Below are positions 34,071 to 46,092 of a stretch of DNA of 64,000 bases, in pieces. Source of the DNA: Pogona vitticeps (lineage: Eukaryota > Chordata > Lepidosauria > Squamata > Agamidae); the NCBI RefSeq assembly GCF_051106095.1, contig NC_135786.1, positions 213,504,001 through 213,568,000 of the forward strand, given 5' to 3'. Positions within the stretch are counted from its first letter, which is position 1; every line of letters starts with the position of its first letter. The notes under the pieces were generated by a model that was not told the DNA's origin, made no database searches, and was given only the letters and a program-made list of their open reading frames with translations. Made by a program: the position numbers and the translations under genes.

Positions 34071-36574
34071 ATGATGAGTCCTATGCACGGTGAGCATACA
34101 CAAAAGGAGCAAGAGTGCTATTATAATCCAAATCAATATGTGGGATGAAATGTAAATTAAGCCAAGTTTCAGTTAAACTGAAGCAGTATTTTGGAAAATG
34201 GCTGAGGGAAAATTTACACAGGTTGCATTTTTCCCCCCACTGAACCTTCTTCCCTCATCCACCTTTTGATTTTATCTTAACGAAGGACATGAGTCAGCAT
34301 TTACAATACTGAAAGGGGGGACTTTTACAAGGAAGTGCTGCTCCCTTCACTTTCCTGAGATTTTAAAGCCTGCTTCTACTTTGTCCTTTAGGCACACACT
34401 CCTCCCCCCCCTCAATATAACTGATGTTTGGATTTAAAACAAACAAACACAAGCAGTCTTTTCATCACCTTGCACAAGCTGTTCTCAGATGTATCAGAAG
34501 GGACCTGGAAATCACAAGAGCCAATGTTCTATGAGTCATCATGTAGCTTCTGTCCTGCTATGTTTTTTTCCTCCTGACAAGCCAAAATCAATAGATTTAA
34601 CATTTGAATTTCATTACAGGAGACTGGAAATGTCAGTGTTCCAGGGTATAAGGATCCATGCATCTTATAATAAATCACATAATAATTAGCTTTGGGGTTA
34701 AAGTACAGCTGACTTGAAATCTGTTCTAAGCTGAAACAGTGTCGTAGGGGGAGAGAAGAATAGGCTAATGACTGTTCTTCTCGTGTGTTTACCTGATTAT
34801 ACTTACTTACTTGCTTGCCTGCTTGCTTGCTTGCTTGCTTGCTTATTTATTATAGAAGCCTGAAGTGATACCCTAGCTTGCAGGGAGGAACCTTTGACAC
34901 TCTAAGGTTCCAAAGTTCAACTTTCTCAACCCCAACTGACCCATTAGACTTTGTGGTAACAATACTTGGGATTTCCCTTGAGAAGGACACAGAATCTGCA
35001 GCAAGAGCAAAAGGCAATGGTTAGAATATTGTCAAAAACATATACTGGTAACATTAAAGAAATTAGGGGGCATGGTAAAGGTTTTAATGGAATTCCATTG
35101 CTTGCCGATATGTTTCTGATGTGAGTTGAAAGAGATGGCAATGATTTTCAAAGCTTTGCCACTTAGGTTTGATCAGGTTTAGGTTTGATCTAAAGCCAAG
35201 CGTGTTGGTTGGGCAATTCCGGGAGCTGTGACATTAAGGGAAATCTTGCCAAACTCTACTTCAGGAACGGGAGTGGGCTGGGGATAAAAACATATTGTTT
35301 AGACCCTGCATATCCTTAAAAGGGTGAGGAAAACGAGGATCATGCCCACTTCCTCTTTCAAGTTCAAGAGGCATTTCTCACTCAATCCACAGAGTATTCT
35401 TCTTTTCTCCCACCCCCAGAACTGTGCTCTTCTGCCTTATTGTTTTCCTCCCATTTCCTTCCGCAACTACAAAGCTCTCTGAAGATCAAAGTCCTTGTGA
35501 CCATGAGTTTGCACAGCTTTTCTCTTTTGCCACTGGATGGTGGCCAGCTGGAACGTTTTTTTAAAAAACACATCACTGGGATATGTTTAATTAATGCTCC
35601 AAATGCAGAATCTTAATAAAATGCCAGAATAGAGCTGGTGCTGATTGGCTGATACCCAGTGGTGGAACTCTGCTCAAGCAAAGCCACCACTTTGATGTCA
35701 AGAGCTGTTTTATTTTTGGATATGATATTCCTTCCTCCCCTTCTCTGTCTATTTTCAAGAAAGCAACATCCAACTCAGTATCAAGGAACCTTTGAGGATT
35801 CTCCCACTTAATTTATCAGCACTTGATTATTGAATGTTCCATATGTTGTGTCATAAATTTGCATGGTGCTTTGCAGTCTCACAGCAGAATGCATCCTTCT
35901 TGCAAGATCATAGACTCATGTGGCCAATCTGCCCGCATTCCTATTTCTTATTGGAATGGAAAGATCGTCTGTTAGGAGGTCTTTGCAGCAACAAAGCCAT
36001 GGACCCTTATTAAACTGTATTAGATTAAGAACCCCAAAGGACAGCCTGTATCCAAATTCTAAGCAGCAATCCTCCAGTAAGCATGTCAAAGAGCAGGTTA
36101 GAATTACAGGGAAGATTAATCATGGCACTAAAGGAAAAACTGGTTGGTAACTGGAAAAGAATCTGCTCACTCTAAGAATCTGTCGCTGACAATTAGGTTT
36201 GAATCCAGAAAGGCCACAGCTCAGTATCCATGTTCATGTCTGTTGATGGCTATATCTCACCTCCAATGTCAAAGGCATTATACCTCTCAATATCAGTCAA
36301 GGGATCAGCAATGTGGGATGCCAGTTTTGCAGTTAGAAAGTGATAAAATGTCATCTTTTCAGAGAAGTGTTCTTTCAAAGTGGCCATGTCTGGACAAACA
36401 ACTTTGAAATGAACCCTCCAGATACTCAATCAAATAAGAGGAAGCTAATCTGCAGCTTGTATATCTGTGGAAAACTCACAGTAAGATTAAACAAACATTT
36501 ATTAGCTCTTAGGGAAGCTCAGCTTTGAACTGCAAAGCTCAAATTTGGTGCAGCAATGGGAAAGAGTATCTACT
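34071..36574. other. Unique DNA with a (CTTG)n microsatellite
   Basis: 34798-34853 is a tetranucleotide tract (CTTA, CTTG and CTGC units, about 13 in all). Elsewhere no gene, SINE or LINE is recognised. Frames of 60-87 codons show no domains. Confidence 0.5.
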
Positions 36575-36622
36575 TTGACTACAACTCCCAGAGTCCTGGC
36601 TGTGGGATTCTGGGAAGCATAA
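36575..36622. repeat. MITE-like inverted scrap
   Basis: gactacaactcccagagtcc at the left faces gggattctgggaagcat at the right around ggctg. This matches the ggactacaactcccagaatcc inverted repeats frequent in reptile hAT-type MITEs. Related scraps lie near 45700, 54350, 55063, 60370 and 61350. Confidence 0.5.
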
Positions 36623-37243
36623 TCTGAAAAATAGCTTTCAAATTTTGATTGCAGTTGCTATGGGAATGATGGTATTGTCATCACATGTTAACTTGTCTTT
36701 GCTCTACCTCTGCAGAAAAACAACATTTTTGCTCTGATCTAGCTAGCCTCTTCTATTCGTGTAAAATGTCCCAGGTTTATTTCTAAACATCTCCAGTTAG
36801 GGCTAGAAAATGCATCAGTTACCCATGGAGCTGCTTACTGTCCATGGACCACGGAACAGTGGTTCTTCATAACTCTAATTTTGTGGGGTGGTGAGCACAC
36901 CCCTGATTTTAATCAGAGTGTTCAAGAGCTATCCAGGTTGTTGAACCTCTTTCAGGAATGGGTTTCAGTACCTTGGATGGTTCTTGGAAAAAACCCAAGT
37001 GGATTGGCAGTCCCCATGAAATTAGAGTCACCAGTGTCTACTGCTATAGAAAATACTGCTCTGAATACACTAATGGTTTGACATGGTGTAAATCAGCTTC
37101 CTGTGTTCTCAACTACATGTCTGTGGCCAACTCATGTTTTGGTTTCAGCAGCTGCAAACAGAGGTTTACAGTCTGATAGGTGTTTCATGCTGTTACATTA
37201 CTGATAATGCTAGTCACTGTGCTGTGCTTATCTTTTCCTAACA
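36623..37243. other. Unique DNA, no feature seen
   Basis: No gene or named repeat is recognised. Overlapping 66- and 72-codon plus-strand frames near 36881-37176 show no domain character. Confidence 0.5.
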
Positions 37244-38215
37244 CAGTGGTGCCTCGACGTACGACCATAATCCATTCCATAAGGTGGCCGTAACTCAAAA
37301 TGGCCGTAAGTCGATGCACCATTTCCCATAGGAATGCATTGAAATGCAATTACTCTGTTCCGGCCAAAGAAAAAAAAATCACATACACACAAAAATCACT
37401 ACAAAACTCATTGAAAACGTGATTAATCCCTTCCAGCCAAAGGGGGGGGGGGAGAAAAGCAATCAAGCATGCAAGACCCATTGGAAATGCACAGAAAACA
37501 AATGGAGCAGATCAGAAATGCACAAAGAACAAAGGGAGCAGGTCGGAAATGCAAAGAAAACAAAGGAAAAAGCAAGAGAAGTGTGCATTGGAAATGGGGG
37601 AAAATCCCAAAAAGCAACCAACCTCCCCAAGACCCATCGCAAATGGGGGGGGAGCCAAAAATAAACAACCCTCCCAAGACCCATTGGAAATGGGGACACC
37701 CCCCCAAAAAAGCAACCAACCCCCCCCAAGACCCATCGGAAATGAGAAAAAACACTCCAAAAAGCAACAAAAAAACACCATCGGAAATGGGGGGAAAAAA
37801 CAGAAAACAACCCCCCAGGACCCATCACAGCACAGAAACATAACCGCCTCCAGCTCAATACCACACTGCAAAAACATCCAGAACAGTTTTTTAAAAGCAG
37901 AAAACAGCACCTTACTTTAAGAGGCAGCCCGAAGCCTCCCTGTAAACACACACACGTGCTTTCAGAAGCAGAAGGAGGCAGTCCCAAGCCTCTGCTGAGA
38001 TGCACACTCTCTTACTGCTAGGGCGAAAGAGCTACAAAGAAGCAGCCTCGTTGCCACCTACAGTTAGAAATTTGAATTTCCCACCTTTTTTCCCTGCCTT
38101 TTTCTGTTCGTAAGTGGAAGCTCCGGTCACAAGTAGAAGCAAAATTTTGCGTCCGGAGCTTGTCGTAAATCGAATTGGTCATAAGTAGGGACATTTATAA
38201 GTCGAGGCACCATTG
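37244..38215. mobile_element. Mariner-type non-autonomous element with expanded interior
   Basis: The left end cagtggtgcctcgacgtacg and right end taagtcgaggcaccattg are inverted, and subterminal parts (tggccgtaagtcgatgcacc; cgtaaatcgaattggtcata) also match. The right flank is TA, the usual mariner target. The 5' subterminal region shares ttcccataggaatgcattgaaa with the smaller relative at 44060-44417. At 972 bp it is long for a MITE, mainly because of a repeat block at 37440-37830. No transposase is encoded. Confidence 0.78.
37440..37830. repeat. Minisatellite block inside the mariner-type element
   Basis: Degenerate units recur every 50-60 bp with the pattern agacccat(c/t)g(c/g)aaatgggg...aaaa(a)gcaaccaaccccccc. 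About five to six are visible from 37610 to 37830, preceded by shorter agatcagaaatgcaaagaacaaaggg units. It gives long, overlapping frames on both strands that are compositional and not proteins. Confidence 0.75.
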
Positions 38216-39983
38216 TATTATGGGTACATTCTTGATCTTGTTCTTGAAAAGTTTATTTTGTGAGCTACTTTGAGTCTGGTGAACAAAAGAGGACATAACT
38301 TTTTGAAAAGATGTACAGTATATGCGGTTCAAAGGGTTCTCTTAGTGGTTGTTCTTGGACTATGGAACTCTTTACCAAAGCACTGAATGTGGCTCTTCTA
38401 TTAACAGGCAAGGGCACTCTTATACAACTAAGTCTCTCACAACTTTAGTTTACAGCAGAAAGGGCATTCACTTGGGTGGGTGATGCATTTTCTTTTACTG
38501 ATGTGTTTTTAAATGATGTTTTCAAAATGTTAAATGATTTCATCAATCAATCAATTAATACATCAATCAATCAATTAATTAACCAGGGGATTCTGATGTC
38601 CAGTTGGTACCTTGGAGATCTGTTATGAATAAATATACTGTACCTATTTTCATTCAGGAAGCAACACTGAATAGGAGTCTATAGGATTATTATATCTGGA
38701 CATGTTTAATATTCTCCCTTAATGTTATAAAAAAGCCTGAATGTCTTTCCCAAAGAAACTCAACTGTCATTAAATATCACCAGTCATTCATCTCCCTTTT
38801 ACTATTTGTCTCTTTGCATTCACAAATTTGGAACTAATTCTTTGTACGACAGGCTGCTTAATGAATTTGTCCCCTGGACTTTGAATAGAATTTTAAATCC
38901 TTTCCATGGAATTGTAAATCCTTTTTAGCCATTAATCTCTTATCAACGAGTGTCTCACTGAACAAGAGGTATAATTCTCAGCTCACGCTGTGTTAACACC
39001 AATTGAATTCAGCACAGTTGCTTCTGATATCCAAAATACAAGAAGCAAGCTTGCTCTGTTGCATATCTCCATTGAATATTATGTTCTGAACTAATTTTAC
39101 CCCCATTTAGGTATGAACGTTGGCATACAAAGAATGGCGAATCTCACAATTCAGTCATCTCTTTTCCATTGGAACCAGCAAATATGATCTAACAGAAATT
39201 CATTCTTCAAAGAAACAGTTCTCCCCACACTTTGGGGGAGGCAGTGGCTTTAATCTACCAATCTACAGTAAATCAGTTTGGGAACACTGCTGGGCAGAAA
39301 GGTGATTAAAAAGGCTAGGAAGGATAGAAGGAAGGAAGGAGCAGCCAGCCCAAGCCTAAAACTTGACATGCAGATGGCTGATTTTTTTTCTCACTACATA
39401 AGTGAGATGCTTCATATAGCTATTAAAGATGTTTCACCTGTGGGCTCCCTTTACATTAGAACCAGTGAACAGAGCTAGTGCAAGGGCTAAGAGACTAAGT
39501 TATAAAATAACCCACCACAGACATGCAGTTATATGTCATGTTGAAAATGACCATCTTTGAGAGTGGTATTGGTGCTGCATTTATTCCTTGAAAAAAACAG
39601 GCTCCCAAATTTGGATTTGGGGTGTTTCCTGATTACAATTCAGAGAAGTTCTAACCAGCATAGCCAGTGACCAAAGCTTCTAAATTCAACAACAGGTGGG
39701 ACCTACTTTTGTGACCAGTGCTTTGGACTTGCCATACTTTGTTTTATAGTCTACTTCTTTTAAAAATCTAAAACTTTTCTAAAAATCTTTATTTTTTCAA
39801 AATTGAATAAGACCTTCACAAAGAGTGCAAAGGTGTTTGCTACTGTAGCTTACTGTGTCCATTATACTAGAGACAGATGAGAATTTTACTTCAGTTTTTT
39901 TTACATGAATTTACAACATTAATAAATTTCTTCATATCCATGATCAACCAAATTTGAAATGTTTAAATAATTTGAACAGCACT
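38216..39983. other. AT-rich unique DNA, no gene recognised
   Basis: A short (ATCA)n tract lies at 38535-38580. No frame shows domains and no other repeat is recognised. Confidence 0.5.
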
Positions 39984-39995
39984 AAAAGCAAATCT

Positions 39996-42900
39996 CCCCT
40001 TCATGGATTGCTGCCTTGTCGTGGCGAGGGGGCTTGAGTAACTCAGAGAAGCTATGGGTTATGCCGTCCAGGGCCACCCAAGACGGACAGGTCATAGTGG
40101 AGAGTTCTGACTAAACGCAATCCACCTGGGGTAGGAACCAGCAATTCCACTCCAGTATCTTTGCCAAGAATGCCCCATGATCAGAAACAAAAGGCTAAAA
40201 GATATGACGCTGGAAGATGGGACCCTCAGGTCAAAAGGCGTCCAACATGCTACTGAGGAAGAGCGGAGGACAAGTACAAGTAGCTCCAGAGCTAATGAAG
40301 TGGATGGGCCAAAGCCGAAAGGACGCTCAGCTGTGGACGTGCCTGGAAGTGAAAGGAAAGTCCGATGCTGGAAAGAAAAATACTGCATAGGAACCTGGAA
40401 TGTAAGATCTATGAACCTTGGGAAGCTGGAGGTGGTCAAACAGGAGATGGCAAGAATAAACATCGACATTCTGGGCATCAGTGAACTAAAATGGATGGGA
40501 ATGGGTGATTTCAACTCAGATGATTATCATGTCTACTATTGTGGGCAAGAATCCCGTAGAAGGAATGGAGTAGCCCTCATAGTCAACAAAAGAGTGGGAA
40601 AAGCCGTAATGGGATATAATCTCAAAAATGATAGAAGGCAGACCTTTCAACATCACAATAATCCAAGTTTATGCACCAACCTCCATTGCTGAGGAGACTG
40701 AAATTGAACAATTTTATGAAGATTTACAACACCTTCTAGAACTGACACCGAAGAAGGATGTTCTTCTCATTCTGGAGGACTGGAATGCTAAGGTAGGGAG
40801 TCAAGAGATAAAAGGAACAACAGGGAAGTTTGGCCTTGGAGTTCAAAACGAAGCAGGGCAAAGGCTAATAGAGTTTTGTCAAGAGAACAAGCTGGTCATC
40901 ACAAACACCCTTTTCCAACAACACAAGAGGCGACTCTACACATGGAAATCACCAGATGGGCAACATCGAAATCAGATTGACTATATTCTCTGCAGCCAAA
41001 GATGGAGAAGCTCTATACAGTCAGCAAAAACAAGACCTGGAGCTGATTGTGGCTCTGATCATCAGCTTCTCATAGCAAAATTCAAGCTTAAACTGAAGAG
41101 AGTAGGAAAAACCACTGGGCCACTCAGGTATAATCTAAACCAAATCCCATACGAATACACAGTAGAAGTGAAGAACAGATTTAAGGAACTAGATTTGGTG
41201 GACAGAATGCCTGAAGAACTTTGGATAGAGGCTCGTAACATTGTACAGGAGGCAGCAACAAAAACCATCCCAAAGAAAAGGAAATGCAAGAAAGCAAAGT
41301 GGCTGTCCAACGAGGCCTTACAAATAGCAGAAATGAGAAGGGAAACAAAATGCAGGGGAGATAGGGAAAGTTACAGAAAATTGAATGCAGACTTCCAAAG
41401 AATAGCAAGGAGAGACAAGAGGGCCTTCTTAAATGAACAATGCAAAGAAATAGAGGAAAATAACAGAAAAGGAAAAACCAGAGATCTGTTCAGGAAAATT
41501 GGAGATATTAGAGGAAAATTTTGTGCAAAGATGGACATGATAAAAGACAAAAATGGAAGGGACCTCACAGAAGCAGAAGACATCAAGACGAGGTGGCAAG
41601 AATACACAGAGGAATTATATCAGAAAGTTTTGGATATCCCGGACAACCCAGACAATATAGTTGCTGACCTAGAGCCAGACATCCTGGAGAGTGAGGTCAA
41701 GTGGGCCTTAGAAAGCCTGGCTAACAACAAGGCCAGTGGAGGTGATGGCATTCCAGTTGAACTATTTAAAATCTTAAAGGATGATGCTGTTAAGGTGCTA
41801 CATTCAATATGCCAACAAGTTTGGAAAACTCAACAGTGGCCAGAGGACTGGAAAAGATCAGTCTACATCCCAATACCAAAGAAGGGCAGTGCCAAAGAAT
41901 GCTCCAACTACCGGACAATTGGACTCATCTCACACGCCAGCAAGGTTATGCTCAAAATCATACAAGGTAGGCTTCAGCAGTATGTGGACTGAGAACTCCC
42001 AGAAGTACAAGCAGGATTCTGAAGGGGCAGAGGAACTCGAGACCAAATTGCCAACATGCGCTGGATTATGGAGAAAGCCAGAGAGTTCCAGAAAAACATC
42101 TACTTCTGCTTCATTGACTATGCAAAAGCCTTTGACTGTGTGGACCACAGCAAACTATGGCAAGTCCTAAAAGAAATGGGCGTGCCTGACCACCTTATCC
42201 ATCTCCTGAGAAACCGATATGTGGGACAGGAAGCAACAGTTAGAACTGGATATGGAACAACGGATTGGTTCAAAATTAGGAAAGGAGTACGACAAGGCTG
42301 TATATTGTCACCCTGCTTATTTAACTTATATGCAGAATACATCATGCGGAAGGCTGGACTGGAGGAATCCCAAGCTGGAATTAAGATTGCAGGAATAAAT
42401 ATCAACAACCTCCGATATGCAGATGATATCACTCTGATGGCGGAAAGTGAGGAGGAATTAAAGAACCTTGTAATGAGGATGAAAGATGAAAGTGCAAAAA
42501 ACGGTCTGAAACTCAACATCAAAAAAACTAAGATCATGGCCACTGGTCCCATCACCTCCTGGGAAATAGAAGGGGAAGATATGGAGGCAGTGACAGATTT
42601 TACTTTCTTGGGCTCCATGATCACTGCAGATGGAGACAGCAGCCCCGAAATTAAAAGACGCCTGCTTCTTGGGAGGAAAGCAATGACAAACCTTGACAGC
42701 ATCTTAAAAAGCAGAGACATCACCTTGCCAACAAAAGTCCGAATAGTCAAAGCTGTGGTTTTTCCTGTAGTGTTGTATGGAAGTGAGAGCTGGACCATAA
42801 AGAAAGCTGACCACCGAAGAATTGATGCCTTTGAATTGTGGTGCTGGAGGAGACTCTTGAGAGTTCCCTGGACTGCAAAGAGAACAAACCTATCAATTCT

Positions 42901-43195
42901 AAAGGAAATCAACTCCGAGTGCTCATTGGAGGGACAGATCCTGAAGCTGAGGCTCCAGTACTTTGGCCATCTCATGAGAAGAGAAGACTCCTTGGAAAAG
43001 ACCTTGATGTTAGGAAAGTGTGACGGCAAGAGGAGAAGGGGACGACCGAGGATGAGATGGTTGGACAGCGTCATCGAACAACCAGCAAGAATTTGACACA
43101 ACTCCAGGAGGCGGTGGAGAATAGGAGGGCCTGGCGTGCTCTGGTCCATGGGGTCACGAAGAGTCGGACACGACTAAACGACTGAACAAAACAAA
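39996..43195 (+). mobile_element. Full-length BovB (RTE) LINE
   Basis: A 3.2-kb non-LTR retrotransposon, the expected length for BovB. The 12-bp sequence aaaagcaaatct precedes it at 39984-39995 and follows it at 43196-43207, so both ends are intact and insertion was by target-primed reverse transcription. The 5' UTR starts ccccttcatggattgctgcc and the 3' end is gagtcggacacgactaaacg, then an A-rich tail. BovB supplies the machinery presumed to move the SINEs with BovB-like tails in this window. Coding is broken in three places, so it is no longer active, though close in sequence to the family as I know it. Confidence 0.95.
40177..43096 (+). pseudogene. BovB polyprotein: AP endonuclease and reverse transcriptase
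   Basis: Three open blocks cover the protein. 40177-40692 and 40628-41992 hold the apurinic-like endonuclease: YCIGTWNVRSMNLGKLEVVKQEM, SRRRNGVALIV, FNITIIQVYAPT, DWNAKVGS, and SDHQLLIAKFKLK with the catalytic SDH. The frame change near 40635 fits a small deletion, and ILEDWNAK has E where GDWNAK is usual. RT starts within the second block (SGGDGIPVELFK, SAKECSNYRTIGLISHASKV) and continues in 42056-43096 with IDYAKAFDCVDHSKLW, GVRQGCILSPCLFNLYAEYI, YADDITLMAESEEEL (catalytic YADD) and the C-terminal WCWRRLLRVPW. Two in-frame stops lie between blocks near 41990 and 42020, both at probable CGA-to-TGA changes. Confidence 0.92.
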
Positions 43196-43207
43196 AAAAG
43201 CAAATCT

Positions 43208-44057
43208 GGCAGGCCACCAATATTGACTGATTAACACTTTAAAAATTGGAGGTTAAATCCCTTGGTTGTCAACCATGGGAATGCTGACGTAGGAATGCTG
43301 CTTCCCATGGGGCACCTAATCTTTAATAGCTATGTGGCAGGCAAGAATATGATGGTCTTTCTTCATGTATCTATTTAAAACGGCAGGTGCAAATGTAGGG
43401 AGAACTTAATTTTGTGTTTGCTTTGAATAATACATCAAAAATTGCAAGTGTCTTCAGATTCAGTATGGAATGATCTTGAAGGCTGGGCATTCTGAATTTG
43501 GGAGAAAGCAAAATTTGCAGATTTGTCCAACTATTTCATAGATGAAGCACCAACTTGCAACTAATATACAGTTGATTTGACATACTTTTTAACATTCTGC
43601 GCCAGCTATTATAGGATGGCAATTTGAAAGCTGTAGCTTTCTTCACTGTAGCACTAACCCCAACTCCATGAGCATATACAGACAGCATGATTTACCTACC
43701 AGGTTTCTTTTTAAAAAAAATAGTTATTCATTTATGATCTGGAAAAAGAAGTTAGTTAATGTTAGTTGCAATGATATCTCTTGAAACATCTAAAATCACT
43801 ACTTTAGGTACTTTTAAAACACAATCTGCATGTTTTCAGTCAGCAGCACAAGGCACAGCACAAGCCAGTAACTGAACCAGGTAATATTGGTCTGACACTC
43901 CATAACTAGAAAAGGAACATAAAAGCTACAATTTGCCCCCTCTTACACAAATGCTGTTTCATGTTATGCTGGTCTCCCTATCTGTCTTCTCCAGGCCCAT
44001 CTCTGTGATCTTTCTTCCGTAAGTGAAAATGGAGGCTTGTCATTCATACAGCCTATG
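43208..44057. other. AT-rich unique DNA, no feature seen
   Basis: No gene-like frame or named repeat between the BovB target duplication and the mariner-type MITE. Confidence 0.5.
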
Positions 44058-44059
44058 TA

Positions 44060-44417
44060 CAGTGGGGTCTCAACTTATGAACTTAATCCGTATTGGAAGG
44101 CAGTTCTCAGGTCGAAAAGTTCTTAAGTCGAATCTGCATTTCCCATAGGAATGCATTGAAAACCATTTAATCCGTATCTGCTCTTTTCGTCCATAGAAAC
44201 TAATGGGAAGCTGCTATTCCACCTTCTGCCACTAGAGGGGGATATTTTTTCTTTTTTTTCCTTTTAACCTAAGATGACTTAGCTTTTTAAAAAAGGGGAA
44301 AAAAAGAGTTCGTAACTCGAACCTAAGTTCGTAAGTCGAGTCCATATATTCCTATGAGAGCAGTTCGTAAGTCGAAACGTTCGTATGTCGAGCCATTCGT
44401 AAGTCGAGACCCCACCG
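44060..44417. mobile_element. Mariner-type MITE, 358 bp
   Basis: The left terminus cagtggggtctcaacttatg and right terminus cgtaagtcgagaccccaccg are inverted, with TA on both sides (44058-44059 and 44418-44419). Several internal gttcgtaagtcgag repeats lie toward the right end. No transposase. Related to the larger element at 37244-38215. Confidence 0.88.
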
Positions 44418-44419
44418 TA

Positions 44420-44799
44420 TGTGTTGAAAGCTCATGTGGAAGTTTCCCTGGGTACATACCGAGTAGCTTTCCCTTGCTACAACTGACATGCTATTCACCT
44501 CACACTATCCTGGCTATCAGTCATTCTGTGAAACCCAGTTGAAAATCATCATGGTGAAGTCACTACAAGAAGACTTTCTTCTATAATTGGAGTACTACTT
44601 TTTTTTTAAACTAACCAGGTGTATCTTCTTTTACTAAGACTTAACTTTGCACTCTTCAAGAATACTTAGGAAATTATGATTCCCAATTGTTAAATTCACC
44701 GTTTTCACATTAAAAAAGACTATTCCATGTTGATTCCCACCCAATCTCTCTGAAAATTCAGCTTCCCCACTCTCCACCGCAGCCAGCAAGAAACAATCT
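44420..44799. other. Unique DNA downstream of a possible minus-strand gene end
   Basis: No repeat or gene is recognised. On the minus strand it begins with T- and G-rich sequence (attgtttcttgctggctgcggtggagagtgggg) just past the AATAAA signals at 44821-44837, as expected after a poly(A) site. Confidence 0.45.
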
Positions 44800-45024
44800 T
44801 GTTTGAACATCTACATCTCTTTTATTTGCACTTTATTGCCACCTTGATGACTTCATTTCTATTCAACAGCCTATTTTAGAACAACAAAAAAAAAAAATTG
44901 AAATGCATAGATTAAATGAGCAGCAGCTGGCCTGCTTATCTAGAAGAAGTGTCGCCGCTAATCCTCTTCCTTTTGGTATGACAGCTTCACCCTGTGATGG
45001 TCTTGCAAAACTATGGCACTCCAG
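44800..45024 (-). CDS. Candidate terminal exon and 3' UTR of an unidentified host gene
   Basis: On the minus strand a long pyrimidine tract (about 45070-45028, ending tttccttttgcag) gives a strong splice acceptor, with the exon starting at 45024. In the frame entered one base in, the coding part is WSAIVLQDHHRVKLSYQKEED followed by a TAG stop at 44960-44958. A 3' UTR of about 130 bases follows with two AATAAA signals (44837-44832 and 44826-44821) and GT-rich DNA beyond. The peptide is polar and non-repetitive, but I do not recognise the family. The first base would complete a codon started upstream. Other frames are open through the splice site too, so phase is inferred. Without the upstream exon this remains a candidate. 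Confidence 0.45.
44821..44837 (-). promoter_or_regulatory. Tandem polyadenylation signals
   Basis: Read on the minus strand, ggcaataaagtgcaaataaaa contains two AATAAA hexamers 5 bases apart, about 120-140 bases after the candidate stop codon. The distance and the GT-rich downstream DNA fit a used poly(A) site. Confidence 0.5.
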
Positions 45025-45030
45025 CTGCAA

Positions 45031-45962
45031 AAGGAAAAAAAGAAAAAGAAAAGAAAAAGAAAAAAATGAACAATAACAGGAAAAGAGAAGATGCCACTTT
45101 TGAAACTGACAAGCTCATCACATAGCTTTGAGCCATATCTCCAACTTTTTGATTACTTATAGGACACACAATCTGAGAGTAATAAAAAATGCATAAAGCT
45201 ACATAGCTGAGATCGTTATTTATACGCATGTGCTCACAGAGGAGGCAGATGCAATGCAAATGGAAACAAAAATAAAAGCTGGAAATCTTGAAAGAAACTG
45301 GTAGTCCCTCGATGTTGGAGAGCATGTATGAGTGGAAGGCTTTAACTAAAGAATGTATTTCACAAAGAAGGATGAAAATAAGCCGCCCACACAGTACTGT
45401 ATATACAAGATTTGTATATACTGAGATGCCAGAAGGGTTTGTACAGATTGAATTGTATTGCAAATTCTCACTTGTAAAAGGCATACACCAAAAGCATAAA
45501 TTAATGTATTGGTGCATTTCTGTAAAGGACATGTGAGCAACATACAACACTTGGTGTAGTTGAAGGCCTCAGAGACCAGGGAGATGTACTCATTTTTCCC
45601 CACAACCCAGCTGAGCCATGCAGATCAGATAGCTGTCTCCACAGAAATAGCGAATTTCAGTGCAAATGTTAGAAACGTTGCTATTTTGGATTTCACAATT
45701 TTTGGACTACAGTTGTCAAGTTAGCTGGAGGATTCTGGCAGCTGGAGTCCAGCTTGGAGCTGTGGGAGGAGAGGAGCAGGAGGAAGAAAGCGACACAGTG
45801 TGTGCAGCTGTGAAGATTCTGAGATCATTGTTTATGCTGGGTACACTTCTCCAGGATAGTCTTGGGCTGCATCCTTTTGAACATTCCACTGAATCATAGA
45901 ACCTGGAAGAAGTAAAGAGAATCAGATCATGCTGGGCTGAAGTCAAACCAAGAGTCACAGCT
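45031..45962. other. Probable intron of the minus-strand candidate gene
   Basis: It starts with the pyrimidine tract on the minus strand. A 179-codon minus-strand frame at 45011-45550 runs through the acceptor and is intron read-through in character (rich in F, S, I and Y). Near 45690-45750 lies a scrap of the ggactacaactccc MITE type. Confidence 0.4.
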
Positions 45963-45964
45963 GA

Positions 45965-46031
<67 letters not shown>

Positions 46032-46092
46032 TGACTGACTGACTGACTGACTGACTGACTGACTGAATGAATGAATGAATGAATGAATGAAT
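45963..46092. repeat. Compound microsatellite (GAAA)n(GACT)n(GAAT)n
   Basis: About 17 GAAA units, then eight GACT units, then seven GAAT units, in exact register. The change of one base at a time suggests that each block arose from the last by point change and slippage. Confidence 0.95.

Noticed and set aside
37463-38005. 180-codon minus-strand frame and overlapping frames on both strands
   Set aside because: All lie in the minisatellite interior of a mariner-type element; the codon content mirrors the repeat and all frames are open at once.
42118-43149. 343-codon minus-strand frame
   Set aside because: Antisense shadow of the BovB reverse transcriptase.
45011-45550. 179-codon minus-strand frame
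   Set aside because: It runs through the candidate splice acceptor and is AT-rich in character; more likely intron.
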